Shown: positions 1 to 8,211 of the stretch, one piece after another
Position numbering within the stretch: position 1 is the stretch's first letter
Layout: each line of letters begins with the position of its first letter
DNA from: Cytophagales bacterium
GTDB taxonomy: Bacteria; Bacteroidota; Bacteroidia; Cytophagales; Cyclobacteriaceae
DNA length: 36,974 bases
Direction of reading: 5' to 3'
Assembly (NCBI GenBank): GCA_022360055.1
Contig: JAKSDO010000095.1
Location: forward strand, 1 to 36,974
The notes under the pieces: model-generated
What the model saw: the letters and a program-made list of their open reading frames with translations, nothing else
Databases searched by the model: none
What the model was told of the DNA's origin: nothing
Translations under genes and position numbers: made by a program

Positions 1-113
1 ATCAGTTGCCTCCTCGCCTCTGAAGCGGAACTTGGTTCGCCCCTCTAAAACGGAACTTAATTTCGGTTTTGATCCGGATGAACTCCACGGTTTGGAAAAA
101 ACTCGATAAAACC

Positions 114-130
114 GCGGAAGTAACTTCCGC
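114..130. repeat. Short perfect hairpin next to the GH29 remnant breakpoint
   Basis: GCGGAAG and CTTCCGC form a perfect 7-base-pair stem with the 3-base loop TAA. It lies about 17 bases beyond the point (147) where the fucosidase remnant loses its similarity, and two copies of CGGAACTT follow at about 26-57. It could be the edge of whatever truncated the gene, or chance; nothing else in 1-113 is recognisable. Confidence 0.4.
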
Positions 131-146
131 TGCAGTTCTGGGGTAT

Positions 147-442
147 CCACTCGTTAGCATTGAAATTCCCGGGATTGAATTGTTTTGCGAAGTCTCTGTA
201 TTCTTCATCAGGAATGCCATTGGGCCAGTTACCCTGCATACGAATCCATTCGGCATACCAATTGCGTCCCATAATTTCTTCATTATAAACACCGGACGGC
301 ACGGTATACAGACCAAAATGAATAAACATGCCAAAACGTGCCTCGTACCACCATTTATCCTTTTCGGGCTTTTGCTGAGCGTAGGACGTAAAAGTTCCTG
401 TAAACAGGAAACAGGCGGTAATAATTACGATATTTTTTTCAT
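147..442 (-). pseudogene. 5' remnant of a GH29 alpha-L-fucosidase gene
   Basis: The minus-strand reading contains the GH29 N-terminal signature (WWYEARFGMFIHFGLYTVPS, then FAKQFNPGNFNANEW), closely matching the N-terminus of the complete fucosidase at 513-2270. Two defects are visible. First, the natural start ATG (440-442), followed by seven A residues, is one base out of frame with the signal peptide and catalytic domain; one extra A restores an uninterrupted reading (signal peptide ending near SYAQQ). Second, similarity stops abruptly at the NEW motif (about 147), where an intact GH29 would continue with the conserved KHHDGF region. Only about 95 of the roughly 450-600 residues of a GH29 remain, with no nucleophile Asp or acid/base Glu. 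It is probably a decayed tandem paralogue. A sequencing error could explain the frameshift but not the truncation. Confidence 0.8.
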
Positions 443-512
443 AATTATTATTGTCTTAGATTTTCCTAAATTTTTGATTTAATGTTATTTTTTATTTCAG
501 TTTTTTGTACAA

Positions 513-2270
513 CTATAAAACAGGTTTCATTACCATTTTCGATAACTCGACAGGAGCACCATCGTCCTTTAGCTTATAAATAATCCTGTGTTCGCCGGCA
601 TTGTCAAAAGTAATTGTATGCAACTTTTGAGATTGCATGGCTTTAGAAGTTCCCAATCGGATTTCCTTCGATTCGTCTTTGTCCACAGTCATTTGTAGCA
701 TCGTTTCTTTTTCGACCTTACAGGTAAATGCCACCTCGTACGTTCCCGGTTTACTAATCTTAAAAATTGCTTCAATATAATCTCTCTTCATGTGCCAATT
801 CCTAATTACATCGATGCCTTCTATCTTTTCTAACTTCATTTGTTGCCAGGCATTGTACGATTTGTTGTGAATCATTAACTGATTAGCCAATATCTCCACA
901 TTCCCATTTTCTTTTTGCTGTGGGTAGAGATAGCCTACTTTAGGTGCTCCTTTTATCGTTACTTTTACCACGGAAACGGCTTTGGTTGGCGCTTCTGTTG
1001 GAACAGAAAATACATAGTTCCCTTTCGCTTCTTTAGTAAAGGCTATTTTTTGTCGATCTTTAAGTAGTTCGGCAGATAACACTTCTTTTTCCAAACCTGG
1101 CAATACCAGCTTGCCATCCTCCGGCCAATCAAACACGTGCAAATAAATAACAGATGATTTTTTGCCAGCTTTTGTAGTCGTCCGACCCCATGGCAACCAT
1201 GCAAATTTACTGGCTGTGGTGCCATAGATCGATTCACTATTGACCTGCATCCAGTCCCCTACCTCGTTAAGCCTTTCCACGGTAGCCTGCGGGATCTTAC
1301 CCGTTTTATCAGGCCCTACATTCAGTAAAAAATTTCCCCCTTTGCTGGCAATGTCAACCAGTTTGGCAATGAGTTCTTCGGATGATTTCCAGTTGTTGTC
1401 GTAGGATTTATACCCCCAGGTATCATTCAGTGTCATGCAAACCTCGAAGTTAGTGTCCATACCTGTCGCCGGGATGTGCTGTTCCGGTGTACTAAAATCC
1501 CCATACGCCTTACTATGAGCCAACCTGTTATTGGTAATAAGACGGGGATATTTTTCTACCAGTTTCAGAAAAGGCTGAATACGCTCTTCGGTCATTTGGT
1601 CCGGGGTATCCCACCACAGGATGTCGGGACGATATGTTTCCAGTATTTCGGTAGCCTGGGGCAATGCGATCTTACTTAAATAGGTATCAAAGTTTCCTTT
1701 TTGGGCTTCGTCCCATGGCCGGGCACGCCGAATGGCTCCACCCGGATGGAACCAGTCCTGTGCCTGGGAATAGTAAAGGCCAAATTTAAGCCCCTGCGCC
1801 CTGAATGCCTTCTCAACACTTCCGATAATATCTTTTGAATAGGGTGCCGCATCCATAATGTTCCAACTGGAAACTTTTGTGGGGTACATGGCAAACCCAT
1901 CGTGGTGCTTTGAGGTAATGACCACATATCTCATCCCCGCTTTTTTTGCCAATGCGGCCCATTCTTCCGCATTGAATTCGGTGGGGTTAAATTCACCGGC
2001 ATAGCCCCTGTAGGTATCGATTGGGATTTTCGCATTTCTCAGTATCCATTCGCCGATACCACCGATTTCTTCACCATTGTAAATACCTGCCGGCACCGAA
2101 TACAGGCCCCAATGGACAAACATGCCAAAACGTGCTTCGTGCCACCAGGCCATTTTATCGGTGTCAGAGCTAGTAATCGACTTCAGAGCTTGTTCTTGCT
2201 TCTTTGGCTGGCAGCCAATGTAGAGGTTAATCAACAGCAACAGCGCTATTGCTTTTGTAATATGTTTCAT
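513..2270 (-). CDS. GH29 alpha-L-fucosidase, lipoprotein
   Basis: An exo-acting retaining fucosidase, predicted to release terminal alpha-L-fucose from a glycan in the periplasm or at the cell surface. The 585-residue product begins with a lipoprotein signal (LLLINLYIGC, Cys20). The GH29 domain runs from about residue 40 to 350: WWHEARFGMFVHWG near the start, SKHHDGFAMY, then the nucleophile Asp221 in DILWWDTPDQ and candidate acid/base Glu263 in STPEQH. Their 42-residue spacing equals that of the Thermotoga maritima enzyme as I recall it (224/266). GGNFLLNVGPDKTG closes the catalytic barrel; a beta-sandwich C-terminal region follows, ending with a probable carbohydrate-binding-like segment (about 440-585). 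It lies downstream of the module A susCD pair but is separated from it by a dead IS element and a remnant ORF, so co-transcription with susCD is uncertain. Substrate linkage cannot be read from sequence. Confidence 0.95.
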   Translation of the reverse strand: MKHITKAIALLLLINLYIGCQPKKQEQALKSITSSDTDKMAWWHEARFGMFVHWGLYSVPAGIYNGEEIGGIGEWILRNAKIPIDTYRGYAGEFNPTEFNAEEWAALAKKAGMRYVVITSKHHDGFAMYPTKVSSWNIMDAAPYSKDIIGSVEKAFRAQGLKFGLYYSQAQDWFHPGGAIRRARPWDEAQKGNFDTYLSKIALPQATEILETYRPDILWWDTPDQMTEERIQPFLKLVEKYPRLITNNRLAHSKAYGDFSTPEQHIPATGMDTNFEVCMTLNDTWGYKSYDNNWKSSEELIAKLVDIASKGGNFLLNVGPDKTGKIPQATVERLNEVGDWMQVNSESIYGTTASKFAWLPWGRTTTKAGKKSSVIYLHVFDWPEDGKLVLPGLEKEVLSAELLKDRQKIAFTKEAKGNYVFSVPTEAPTKAVSVVKVTIKGAPKVGYLYPQQKENGNVEILANQLMIHNKSYNAWQQMKLEKIEGIDVIRNWHMKRDYIEAIFKISKPGTYEVAFTCKVEKETMLQMTVDKDESKEIRLGTSKAMQSQKLHTITFDNAGEHRIIYKLKDDGAPVELSKMVMKPVL

Positions 2271-2281
2271 TTCTATACTAT

Positions 2282-2515
2282 TTATTGTTTATGTGATTCT
2301 TTCGCCAACTCCATGAGATACTCTAAAGTCTCCGGATTCTTTTTCTTCATGATGGTCTCCCAGCGATCGATTACGGATACACCCCATCCATGCTCAGATG
2401 GTATTGCTTCATCGCCTACTTCGGTGAGCATCTGTTGTTTGTCGTGGTCCTCCTTTAATGTACAGTTTGTAATGCTAGGTGTAAAAAATAGTAAACTGAG
2501 TAATTTTCCTCGCAT
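2282..2515 (-). pseudogene. Small unidentified ORF, probably a gene remnant
   Basis: A 77-codon reading begins at an ATG preceded closely by an in-frame TAG and ends 11 bases before the fucosidase start. I do not recognise the family. The C-terminal half (HGWGVSVIDRWE, then NPETLEYLMELAKESHKQ) looks like real coding sequence. The upstream frame before the TAG also reads protein-like (EPEEFCEHRKLFKK, from about 2575), suggesting a longer gene that acquired a stop. An AAGGAGG sequence lies about 18 bases before an internal ATG (Met29), but this may be coincidence. It sits between the IS remnant and the fucosidase, a zone of evident decay. It could alternatively be a short expressed protein. Confidence 0.35.
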
Positions 2516-2585
2516 TTTGGTCTATTTCTTAAATAATTTCCTGTGTTCACAGAATTCCTCCGGTTCTTTCTTTTCCGGTAAACAA

Positions 2586-2606
2586 CCTCGGGGTAAGACC
2601 CTGAGG
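2586..2606. repeat. Hairpin at the 3' end of the IS200-type element
   Basis: CCTC-g-GGGT, loop AAG, ACCC-t-GAGG: an imperfect stem with one opposed g/t mismatch, 33 bases past the transposase stop. This is the typical position and shape of an IS200/IS605 right-end hairpin recognised by TnpA. Confidence 0.6.
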
Positions 2607-2638
2607 CAATGTTTACTAAAATATTTCGAATTGATCAT

Positions 2639-3078
2639 TTAATTACCTTTCAGTTTTCCGTATTCCTTCCCTTTCCCTTGGGATCTGACATAATTAGCAA
2701 TTTTCTCTTCTGTACCATGTTGGCCTACCGTATTTGTGAAACATCCTTTACCCCATAATTCTCGACCCCAAAATTGCGCCTTCACTTCTGGACACCTAGA
2801 AAATACCTCTGGGACTATTATGCTTTTTATTACTCGCACAACCTTTGTGACACTATAGTCCGGCACGGTCTGAACTAGGAAACGAACATGATCCTCATCT
2901 GCGCCGATTTTCAGAAACTTTGTCTCATATCTTTGCTCAATACTGAATATGTTTCGCAGATCGCCTGATCAACTTCAGAACTTATTACAGCGCTACGGTA
3001 TTTCCCACTGCTAACTATTTGATACAACAATACCGTTACAATATGACTCTTGCGAATGTACCTACTATCTTGTGACAT
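2639..3078 (-). pseudogene. tnpA: IS200/IS605-type Y1 transposase, frameshifted
   Basis: The family makes single-strand cuts with a HUH/Tyr active site. The reading starts at ATG 3076-3078 (MSQDSRYIRKSHIVTVLLYQ), runs to SVLSK, then breaks near 2927-2931. Restoring one A in a run of three gives SKRYETKFLKIGADEDHVRF and continues in frame to the stop at 2639, giving a near full-length protein of about 145 residues. LVQTVPDYSVTK, ELWGKGCFTNTVGQHG and IANYVRSQGK are typical of this family, the last containing the candidate catalytic Tyr. Besides the frameshift, the HUH motif reads H-V-R instead of H-V-H, so the enzyme would be inactive even if the frame were repaired. Confidence 0.88.
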
Positions 3079-3109
3079 CCAGCCACAAGATAATAAGTAC
3101 GAGGCAAGC

Positions 3110-3129
3110 CACAGGGAATTAAACCTGTG
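3110..3129. repeat. Hairpin at the 5' end of the IS200-type element
   Basis: CACAGG and CCTGTG form a 6-base-pair stem with an 8-base loop, 32 bases upstream of the transposase start and 36 bases past the susD stop. It most likely is the left-end hairpin of the IS. It could also serve as a transcription stop for susD, although no T-run follows. Confidence 0.5.
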
Positions 3130-3165
3130 TCGGATAACTAATTACAGCTCCACCGATATGTTCAT

Positions 3166-4617
3166 TCAATCCCAACCGTCGTTTTGAGACAGATTGGTAT
3201 TTAGCACGGTTTGTCTGTCCGGGATTGGAAACATTACCATGAAATCCTCGACATTTTTCCCTTGAGCCCTTACTTTTTCCAAAAACTGTCCTCTTCTTTT
3301 TAGATCCCATGCCCGCTCACCTTCAAAGGCCAATTCAAATCTTCGTTCCTCCAATACCGCTTCACGGAATTCATCTTGACTTAGGCCTACCAGATCTGGC
3401 AAGTCTGTGTCGACACCATTTCTCGCTCGAGCCCTTACCATATTGATCCATGTATATTTATCATTGCCAGCGGGGTCTACCTCATTGGAAGCTTCGGCCG
3501 CAATTAGCAGAATATCTGCATATCTTATAACTGAGAAATTTGCACCAGATTGCAGCTCTGCAGGTCTGTCATCAAATTTATTGATGTAGTATGGAAATGC
3601 GCCATCATACACTTCTTGCATTGTAATGGTTCCAGTCACGCCATCAATATGCTCATAACTGTCAGCAATAGTGGCCGATCTTCTATATGATTGAGGATTA
3701 TCTGCCATAAACTCCGCAGAAGGAGCAAAATTTCCCGGGACAGTCGTTCCCGCCCAGAAAGATCCGTTATATGGTCCTGCAGGGGCTCTTGGGCCAAATG
3801 ATGGCCCCATTTGGTTATTCCTCTCTCCACTGAGATATTGAATTTGAAAAATATGCTCGGCACTGTTGTTATAATCCGGCTTAAATACATTGGCGTAATC
3901 CGCCAATAACCTATAACTATTAGTACCAATAATCTTTTTTGCCATATTCAAAGCATTTGCAAAATCACCTGTATATAAATATACTCGTGCCAACATGCTG
4001 GCTGCAATATTTGAATTGATTCTACCTGCAAGGCTAGTGGACGCCAGCTCATTCACAGCATCATTCAAATCCCTAATGATCAAATCATATACTTCCTGTT
4101 CACTATTCCTTGGATTGTAGATTTCATCAAAGCCAACTGTCGGCTCCTCGTAAATAGGAACACCTCCCAAAGGCCTAACCAACTGAAAATAGTAAAGTGC
4201 CCTTAAAGCCTTGGCCTCAGCAATTAGATCGGCTTTTCTTCCGGCCTCAAAATCAATATCTGCCGTGTATTTAATTACTTCATTGGCTCTGTTGATTCCT
4301 GAGAAGCATTGTGCCCATAAACTTCCAGCCACATCACTGTTATACGTAAAATTATCCCACGCAAAAGCATCTGGTACAATGGGCGATATAGTCAAGTTAT
4401 CGGCATTTAACTCCCCATACAAGATGGATGAGTTATGTCCATAGACACTGTACAAATTAACATATGCTCCATTTAATCCTGTGATCGCATCATCCTCAGA
4501 CTGGTAAAAGCTTTGAAGACTAATGTTACTGGGAGGATCTTCAACAAGGATATCCTGGCAACCAAATACTAATATACCTACGCTAATCAGCAATTTAATT
4601 TTTGTTAAAAATCTCAT
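3166..4617 (-). CDS. SusD/RagB-type glycan-binding lipoprotein (module A)
   Basis: A surface lipoprotein that binds glycan and forms the lid on its SusC partner. The 483-residue protein has a lipoprotein signal (ISVGILVFGC, Cys20) and a SusD-like N-terminal domain (NISLQSFYQSEDDAITGLNG, ALRALYYFQLVRPLGGVPIY) with its TPR helices. It ends in the RagB/SusD C-terminal half, including RYADILLIAAEASNE, ERRFELAFEGERAWDLKRRG and the terminal NTNLSQNDGWD. Length is usual for the family and both ends look intact. It starts 23 bases after the susC stop, the standard susC-susD order. Its base composition (about 35-45% GC in hand-counted samples) is below that of the neighbouring module B genes. Ligand specificity cannot be inferred. 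Confidence 0.95.
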   Translation of the reverse strand: MRFLTKIKLLISVGILVFGCQDILVEDPPSNISLQSFYQSEDDAITGLNGAYVNLYSVYGHNSSILYGELNADNLTISPIVPDAFAWDNFTYNSDVAGSLWAQCFSGINRANEVIKYTADIDFEAGRKADLIAEAKALRALYYFQLVRPLGGVPIYEEPTVGFDEIYNPRNSEQEVYDLIIRDLNDAVNELASTSLAGRINSNIAASMLARVYLYTGDFANALNMAKKIIGTNSYRLLADYANVFKPDYNNSAEHIFQIQYLSGERNNQMGPSFGPRAPAGPYNGSFWAGTTVPGNFAPSAEFMADNPQSYRRSATIADSYEHIDGVTGTITMQEVYDGAFPYYINKFDDRPAELQSGANFSVIRYADILLIAAEASNEVDPAGNDKYTWINMVRARARNGVDTDLPDLVGLSQDEFREAVLEERRFELAFEGERAWDLKRRGQFLEKVRAQGKNVEDFMVMFPIPDRQTVLNTNLSQNDGWD

Positions 4618-4640
4618 GATTGATATTTTTTTTAATTTTA

Positions 4641-7600
4641 TTAGAACCCCAACTTCACCCCAATACGGCCAACTTTGGCTACTGGATATGCACCATTATC
4701 TACACCCATTTGCACATTGCTTGTGGCATATAAATCAACCTCCGGATCGAATCCCGTGTAATTGGTTATGGTGAGCAAATTATCTCCGGCAATGTAAACC
4801 TGAGCGCTACGCAACCAGTTAACATTGTCCGTTGGAATGTTGTAAGACAAATTAATAGTTCTCATTCTTACGAAAGAACCATCCAACACATCTCGATCGC
4901 TAAAGTTCTTCCATTCTCCCGCATTTGTCAATGGTGCTTCAATCGTATTACTTGTTCCAGGACCCTGCCATCTTTCATCGTAAACAACCTTGTAAACATT
5001 ATGCTTTTGAGGTTGGGCTAAAAGACCAATCCTATTCAGATCAGCAATTTCATTTCCCTGGCTACCATTGACGAAGATATGAAGGTTCCAGTTTTTATAG
5101 GAGAAATCATTTGACCACCCAAATATGAAGTCCGGATTTGGGTCTCCTATAATCTCACGATCATCATTATTCCTGTTGAAGCCATCACCATTCAAATCTG
5201 CATATCTTGGTAATCCGGGCCTATTTACACCACCAACAGTGTTTCCTGCTTCGGTGATCTCCTCTTCAGTCTGCCATATTCCCTCAAATCGGTATCCGTA
5301 AAATGAGCCCAATGGCTCTCCGGGACGTGCTATGGCCCTGCCTTGGGCCGATTCACCCCGGCCAATTCCGAAGATCAATTCTTCCGTACCTTCCGCCAGG
5401 GAAATGACTTTGTTTCTATTGAATGACATATTATACACTGATTTCCATAAGAAATCTCCTGCGGGAATATTGACACCAATGCTAAACTCAAAACCCCTAT
5501 TTTCTACCTTACCAATGTTTTGTAAAGATGAGTTGAAACCTGACTGGTTAGGTATGGTCACAGCTAGCAACAGGTCATCTGTTTGTTTCACATAATATTC
5601 GGTGGTAAAGAAGAGCTTGCCTTTGTAGAGCTCAGCATCTAATCCTACATTGAATTGAGCGGTTTTTTCCCACTTGAGATCCGGGTTTGGTATTCTATTT
5701 GGCACCAAGCCAATCACTGGAGCAGCTCCCAATATCGGACGTTGCGTTGTATAGAGCGCCAAGGATGAATATGGGCCTATACTTTGATTCCCAGTAAATC
5801 CATAGCTTGTACGCAGTTTTAAATCAGTAATAAAGCTTGAATTCTTTAAAAAATTCTCATTTCCAATTCTCCATGCGACTGCTCCGGATGGAAAAACACC
5901 CCACTTATTGTCAGATCCGAATTTTGAAGAGCCATCCCTCCGAATCGTTCCGGTAATTATATATTTATCTCTAAATATATAATTAATACGTCCCAGATAA
6001 GATATAAGTCCTGTTTCTACCGAACCACTCTGTGATGGCCTTGGATCGGCTCCCGTACCTAAATTGTTATACTCCAATTTATTGGTAAAGAAATCATCAG
6101 TTCGGCTGAAAACAGATTCGGTATTACGTGATTGCCAGGTATAGCCGGCCAGTACATTTAATTTGTGATCAACATTAAAAGTTTTATCGTATGTTAGTGT
6201 GTATTCCGATAGCCAATCAAAGCTTTGTAAAGTGCCTATAGAGGCTACTCCTTTATTTGGCAATGCCTGAGTTTCAGCAGTATTTGGAATATAAACATTT
6301 CGCTTAGAGTTCACAATATCAGCCCCAAAGTTAGCTCTGAATGTCAATCCTTTCAATATCTCGACATCGAGAAAGGCCGTCGTTAGAATTCTGGTTGTGT
6401 AATTTATATCTGTTCTTGTCTTGGCTATAGAAACAGGATTCTCCAGAATTTTAACAGATTCATCATGGTTGTGTAGATAATTACCTTCATCATCATACAC
6501 AGGAATCACAGGAGTTGTAGCAAGCGCATTCCATAACGGTGTATCATTTCTAAAACCACTACCATCCGAGGGAACCGCATCATTTACCGATCTATTCGCA
6601 CTTAAGTTTACTCCAAGCTTTATCTTGTTGTTTACTTTCTGATCCACATTGAATTTTAATCCTGCGCGCTTAAAGTTTGATTCAATGATAATTCCATCCT
6701 GATCGAGATAACTACCCGACACAAAGTACTTTGTATTTTGTGTACCGCCAGATACCGTAAGGGTATAATTGTGCGTAAGAGCCGTTCTAAAGATCTCATC
6801 TTGCCAATCTGTCCCCTCCCCAAGTTCTTCGGGCAACGGTTTATTCACTCCATCATAAATAAGTGCCAGCCCATTGTTTGTTGCCCACTCATTTGTTAGA
6901 GTTGCCAACTCCATTGCATTGGCCAAATCAAGCTTGTTCCTCACATTTGAGACATCAAGAGAGTAGCTAAAATCAATATTAGCTGTGCCTTCAGACCCTC
7001 TTTTTGTAGTAATAATTACTACACCATTTGCTCCCCGCGCTCCATAGATAGCAGTTGCAGAAGCATCTTTCAGAATCTCAATTGATTCTATTTCATTAGG
7101 ATTAATTGAAGATAACGGATCAACAGGAAGCGCATTATTCCCAGCACCTGCCGGTGTTGTGTTTATATTGTCAATGGGATACCCATCAATTACGTATAAT
7201 GGACTGCTGGAAGCATTAATGGAATTTGACCCTCTGATTCTAATTCTTATTCCTCCACCAGGAGCGTTTGAAGCAGCTTTTACATCAACACCGGTGGCTC
7301 TTCCCTGAAGGGATTGTACAATCGTATTGTATGGTGCTTTTTCAAGATCTTCACCTTTAACCGATGATACGGCACCAGAAACGTCACTCCTTTTTTGGGT
7401 GCCATAACCAATTACTACAATTTCTTCCAGTGAAGTAATATCAGGCACCAAGGTGATATTGATAACGGTCTGAGTTCCTGCCACTACTTCTTCCTGTATA
7501 TATCCGACAGAGCTAAATACCAATGTGGATTCTCCTTCGGGCACTTCCAGCGAATAGTTACCCTCTACATCTGTGACCGTACCCTGCGAAGTTCCTTTCA

Positions 7601-8075
7601 CGACCACATTTACTCCGGGGAGGCCTTCATTGTCTTCGGAAGAAATGACCTTACCCGTAATGGTAATGCCCTGCAGCATAGTTGCCACCTCGATCAAAGG
7701 CTTTTCAAACATACGTTTCTTGCTCACATGAATATTCTGATTTACTCTTTTGAATTTTAAATTCGTGTTTTTGGAGAGTTCCGTGAGCACATCGGCCAGC
7801 GATTCCATTGCCATGCTGAGACTTACCGTACTGTTCTCATTGACCACGGCATCATTATAAGTGAAATTGAAGCCGGTCTTTTTTTCTATCGCCCGAAAGG
7901 CTTCCACCAGTTTTCCATCATCAATTTCGACAGACAAATAAACATCGTATATGCTCTGTTGCTGCGCCAAACCATGATCGGCTATTAACAGACCAAAACA
8001 AAGCGATTGAAGCAATAAGCCATACATTCCAAATTTTGTCATGGCTAAGATTTTTCTTAGTATTTTAAATTTCAT
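4641..8075 (-). CDS. SusC-type TonB-dependent glycan importer with STN domain (module A)
   Basis: An outer-membrane TonB-dependent transporter importing oligosaccharides captured by the neighbouring SusD. The 1144-residue protein has a signal peptide (cleaved near GLAQQQ) and an STN/secretin-like signalling domain at about 50-115 (IEKKTGFNFTYNDAVV). A carboxypeptidase-regulatory-like domain follows at about 132-215 (GLPGVNVVVKGTSQGTVTDV), then the SusC signature EEIVVIGYGTQKRSDVSGAV, plug domain (SIEILKDASATAIYGARGAN) and beta-barrel to the terminal KVGRIGVKLGF. The STN domain implies signalling to the FecR just upstream. The first 200 or so residues are very similar to the other SusC in the window, whereas the barrel is divergent and its DNA more AT-rich. 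Confidence 0.96.
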   Translation of the reverse strand: MKFKILRKILAMTKFGMYGLLLQSLCFGLLIADHGLAQQQSIYDVYLSVEIDDGKLVEAFRAIEKKTGFNFTYNDAVVNENSTVSLSMAMESLADVLTELSKNTNLKFKRVNQNIHVSKKRMFEKPLIEVATMLQGITITGKVISSEDNEGLPGVNVVVKGTSQGTVTDVEGNYSLEVPEGESTLVFSSVGYIQEEVVAGTQTVINITLVPDITSLEEIVVIGYGTQKRSDVSGAVSSVKGEDLEKAPYNTIVQSLQGRATGVDVKAASNAPGGGIRIRIRGSNSINASSSPLYVIDGYPIDNINTTPAGAGNNALPVDPLSSINPNEIESIEILKDASATAIYGARGANGVVIITTKRGSEGTANIDFSYSLDVSNVRNKLDLANAMELATLTNEWATNNGLALIYDGVNKPLPEELGEGTDWQDEIFRTALTHNYTLTVSGGTQNTKYFVSGSYLDQDGIIIESNFKRAGLKFNVDQKVNNKIKLGVNLSANRSVNDAVPSDGSGFRNDTPLWNALATTPVIPVYDDEGNYLHNHDESVKILENPVSIAKTRTDINYTTRILTTAFLDVEILKGLTFRANFGADIVNSKRNVYIPNTAETQALPNKGVASIGTLQSFDWLSEYTLTYDKTFNVDHKLNVLAGYTWQSRNTESVFSRTDDFFTNKLEYNNLGTGADPRPSQSGSVETGLISYLGRINYIFRDKYIITGTIRRDGSSKFGSDNKWGVFPSGAVAWRIGNENFLKNSSFITDLKLRTSYGFTGNQSIGPYSSLALYTTQRPILGAAPVIGLVPNRIPNPDLKWEKTAQFNVGLDAELYKGKLFFTTEYYVKQTDDLLLAVTIPNQSGFNSSLQNIGKVENRGFEFSIGVNIPAGDFLWKSVYNMSFNRNKVISLAEGTEELIFGIGRGESAQGRAIARPGEPLGSFYGYRFEGIWQTEEEITEAGNTVGGVNRPGLPRYADLNGDGFNRNNDDREIIGDPNPDFIFGWSNDFSYKNWNLHIFVNGSQGNEIADLNRIGLLAQPQKHNVYKVVYDERWQGPGTSNTIEAPLTNAGEWKNFSDRDVLDGSFVRMRTINLSYNIPTDNVNWLRSAQVYIAGDNLLTITNYTGFDPEVDLYATSNVQMGVDNGAYPVAKVGRIGVKLGF

Positions 8076-8101
8076 AGTTTTGAATGTTTAATTACACACT
8101 G

Positions 8102-8123
8102 ATTAAATGGATCGTTCGGGTGT
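8102..8123 (-). promoter_or_regulatory. Leader block shared by both susC genes (copy A)
   Basis: On the plus strand this block begins ATTAA and ends CGGGTGT. Aligned without gaps to 24077-24098 upstream of the other susC, 17 of 22 bases agree. It ends (reading toward the gene) 26 bases before the ATG, versus 29 in copy B. It may be part of the promoter for the cognate ECF sigma factor or an mRNA leader element; the sequence alone cannot decide. GGTGTC (8119-8124) and GACACC (8139-8144) can also pair across it. Confidence 0.45.
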
Positions 8124-8153
8124 CTAATTGGGAGATCTGACACCTGTGATCAC

Positions 8154-8184
8154 AAAAGCCGGTTTATTCTTTAGGCCGGCTTTT
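8154..8184. terminator. Hairpin terminator between fecR and susC (module A)
   Basis: AAAAGCCGG (8154-8162) pairs perfectly with CCGGCTTTT (8176-8184) around a 13-base loop. It is 28 bases past the fecR stop. On the minus strand it ends in four T residues, so it can end the sigma-fecR transcript. On the plus strand it is followed by five T residues, so it could also stop antisense transcription. It separates regulator transcription from that of susC. Confidence 0.7.
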
Positions 8185-8211
8185 TAGCTTGTATCTATTC
8201 TTTTCATAGGT

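Larger units (their letters stand above)
2586..3129 (-). mobile_element. Dead IS200/IS605-type element (tnpA only)
   Basis: The element is delimited by two subterminal hairpins (3110-3129 on the transposase 5' side, 2586-2606 on its 3' side) around a broken Y1 transposase gene. There is no accessory tnpB gene. Elements of this family have no terminal inverted repeats and use single-stranded hairpin ends, which fits what is seen. It sits between susD and the fucosidase of module A and may have cut the original operon. Exact cleavage sites cannot be placed from one copy. Confidence 0.75.

Noticed and set aside
421-450. Seven-A run at the GH29 remnant start as a phase-variation switch
   Set aside because: The gene is also truncated downstream, so switching the frame would not restore an enzyme.
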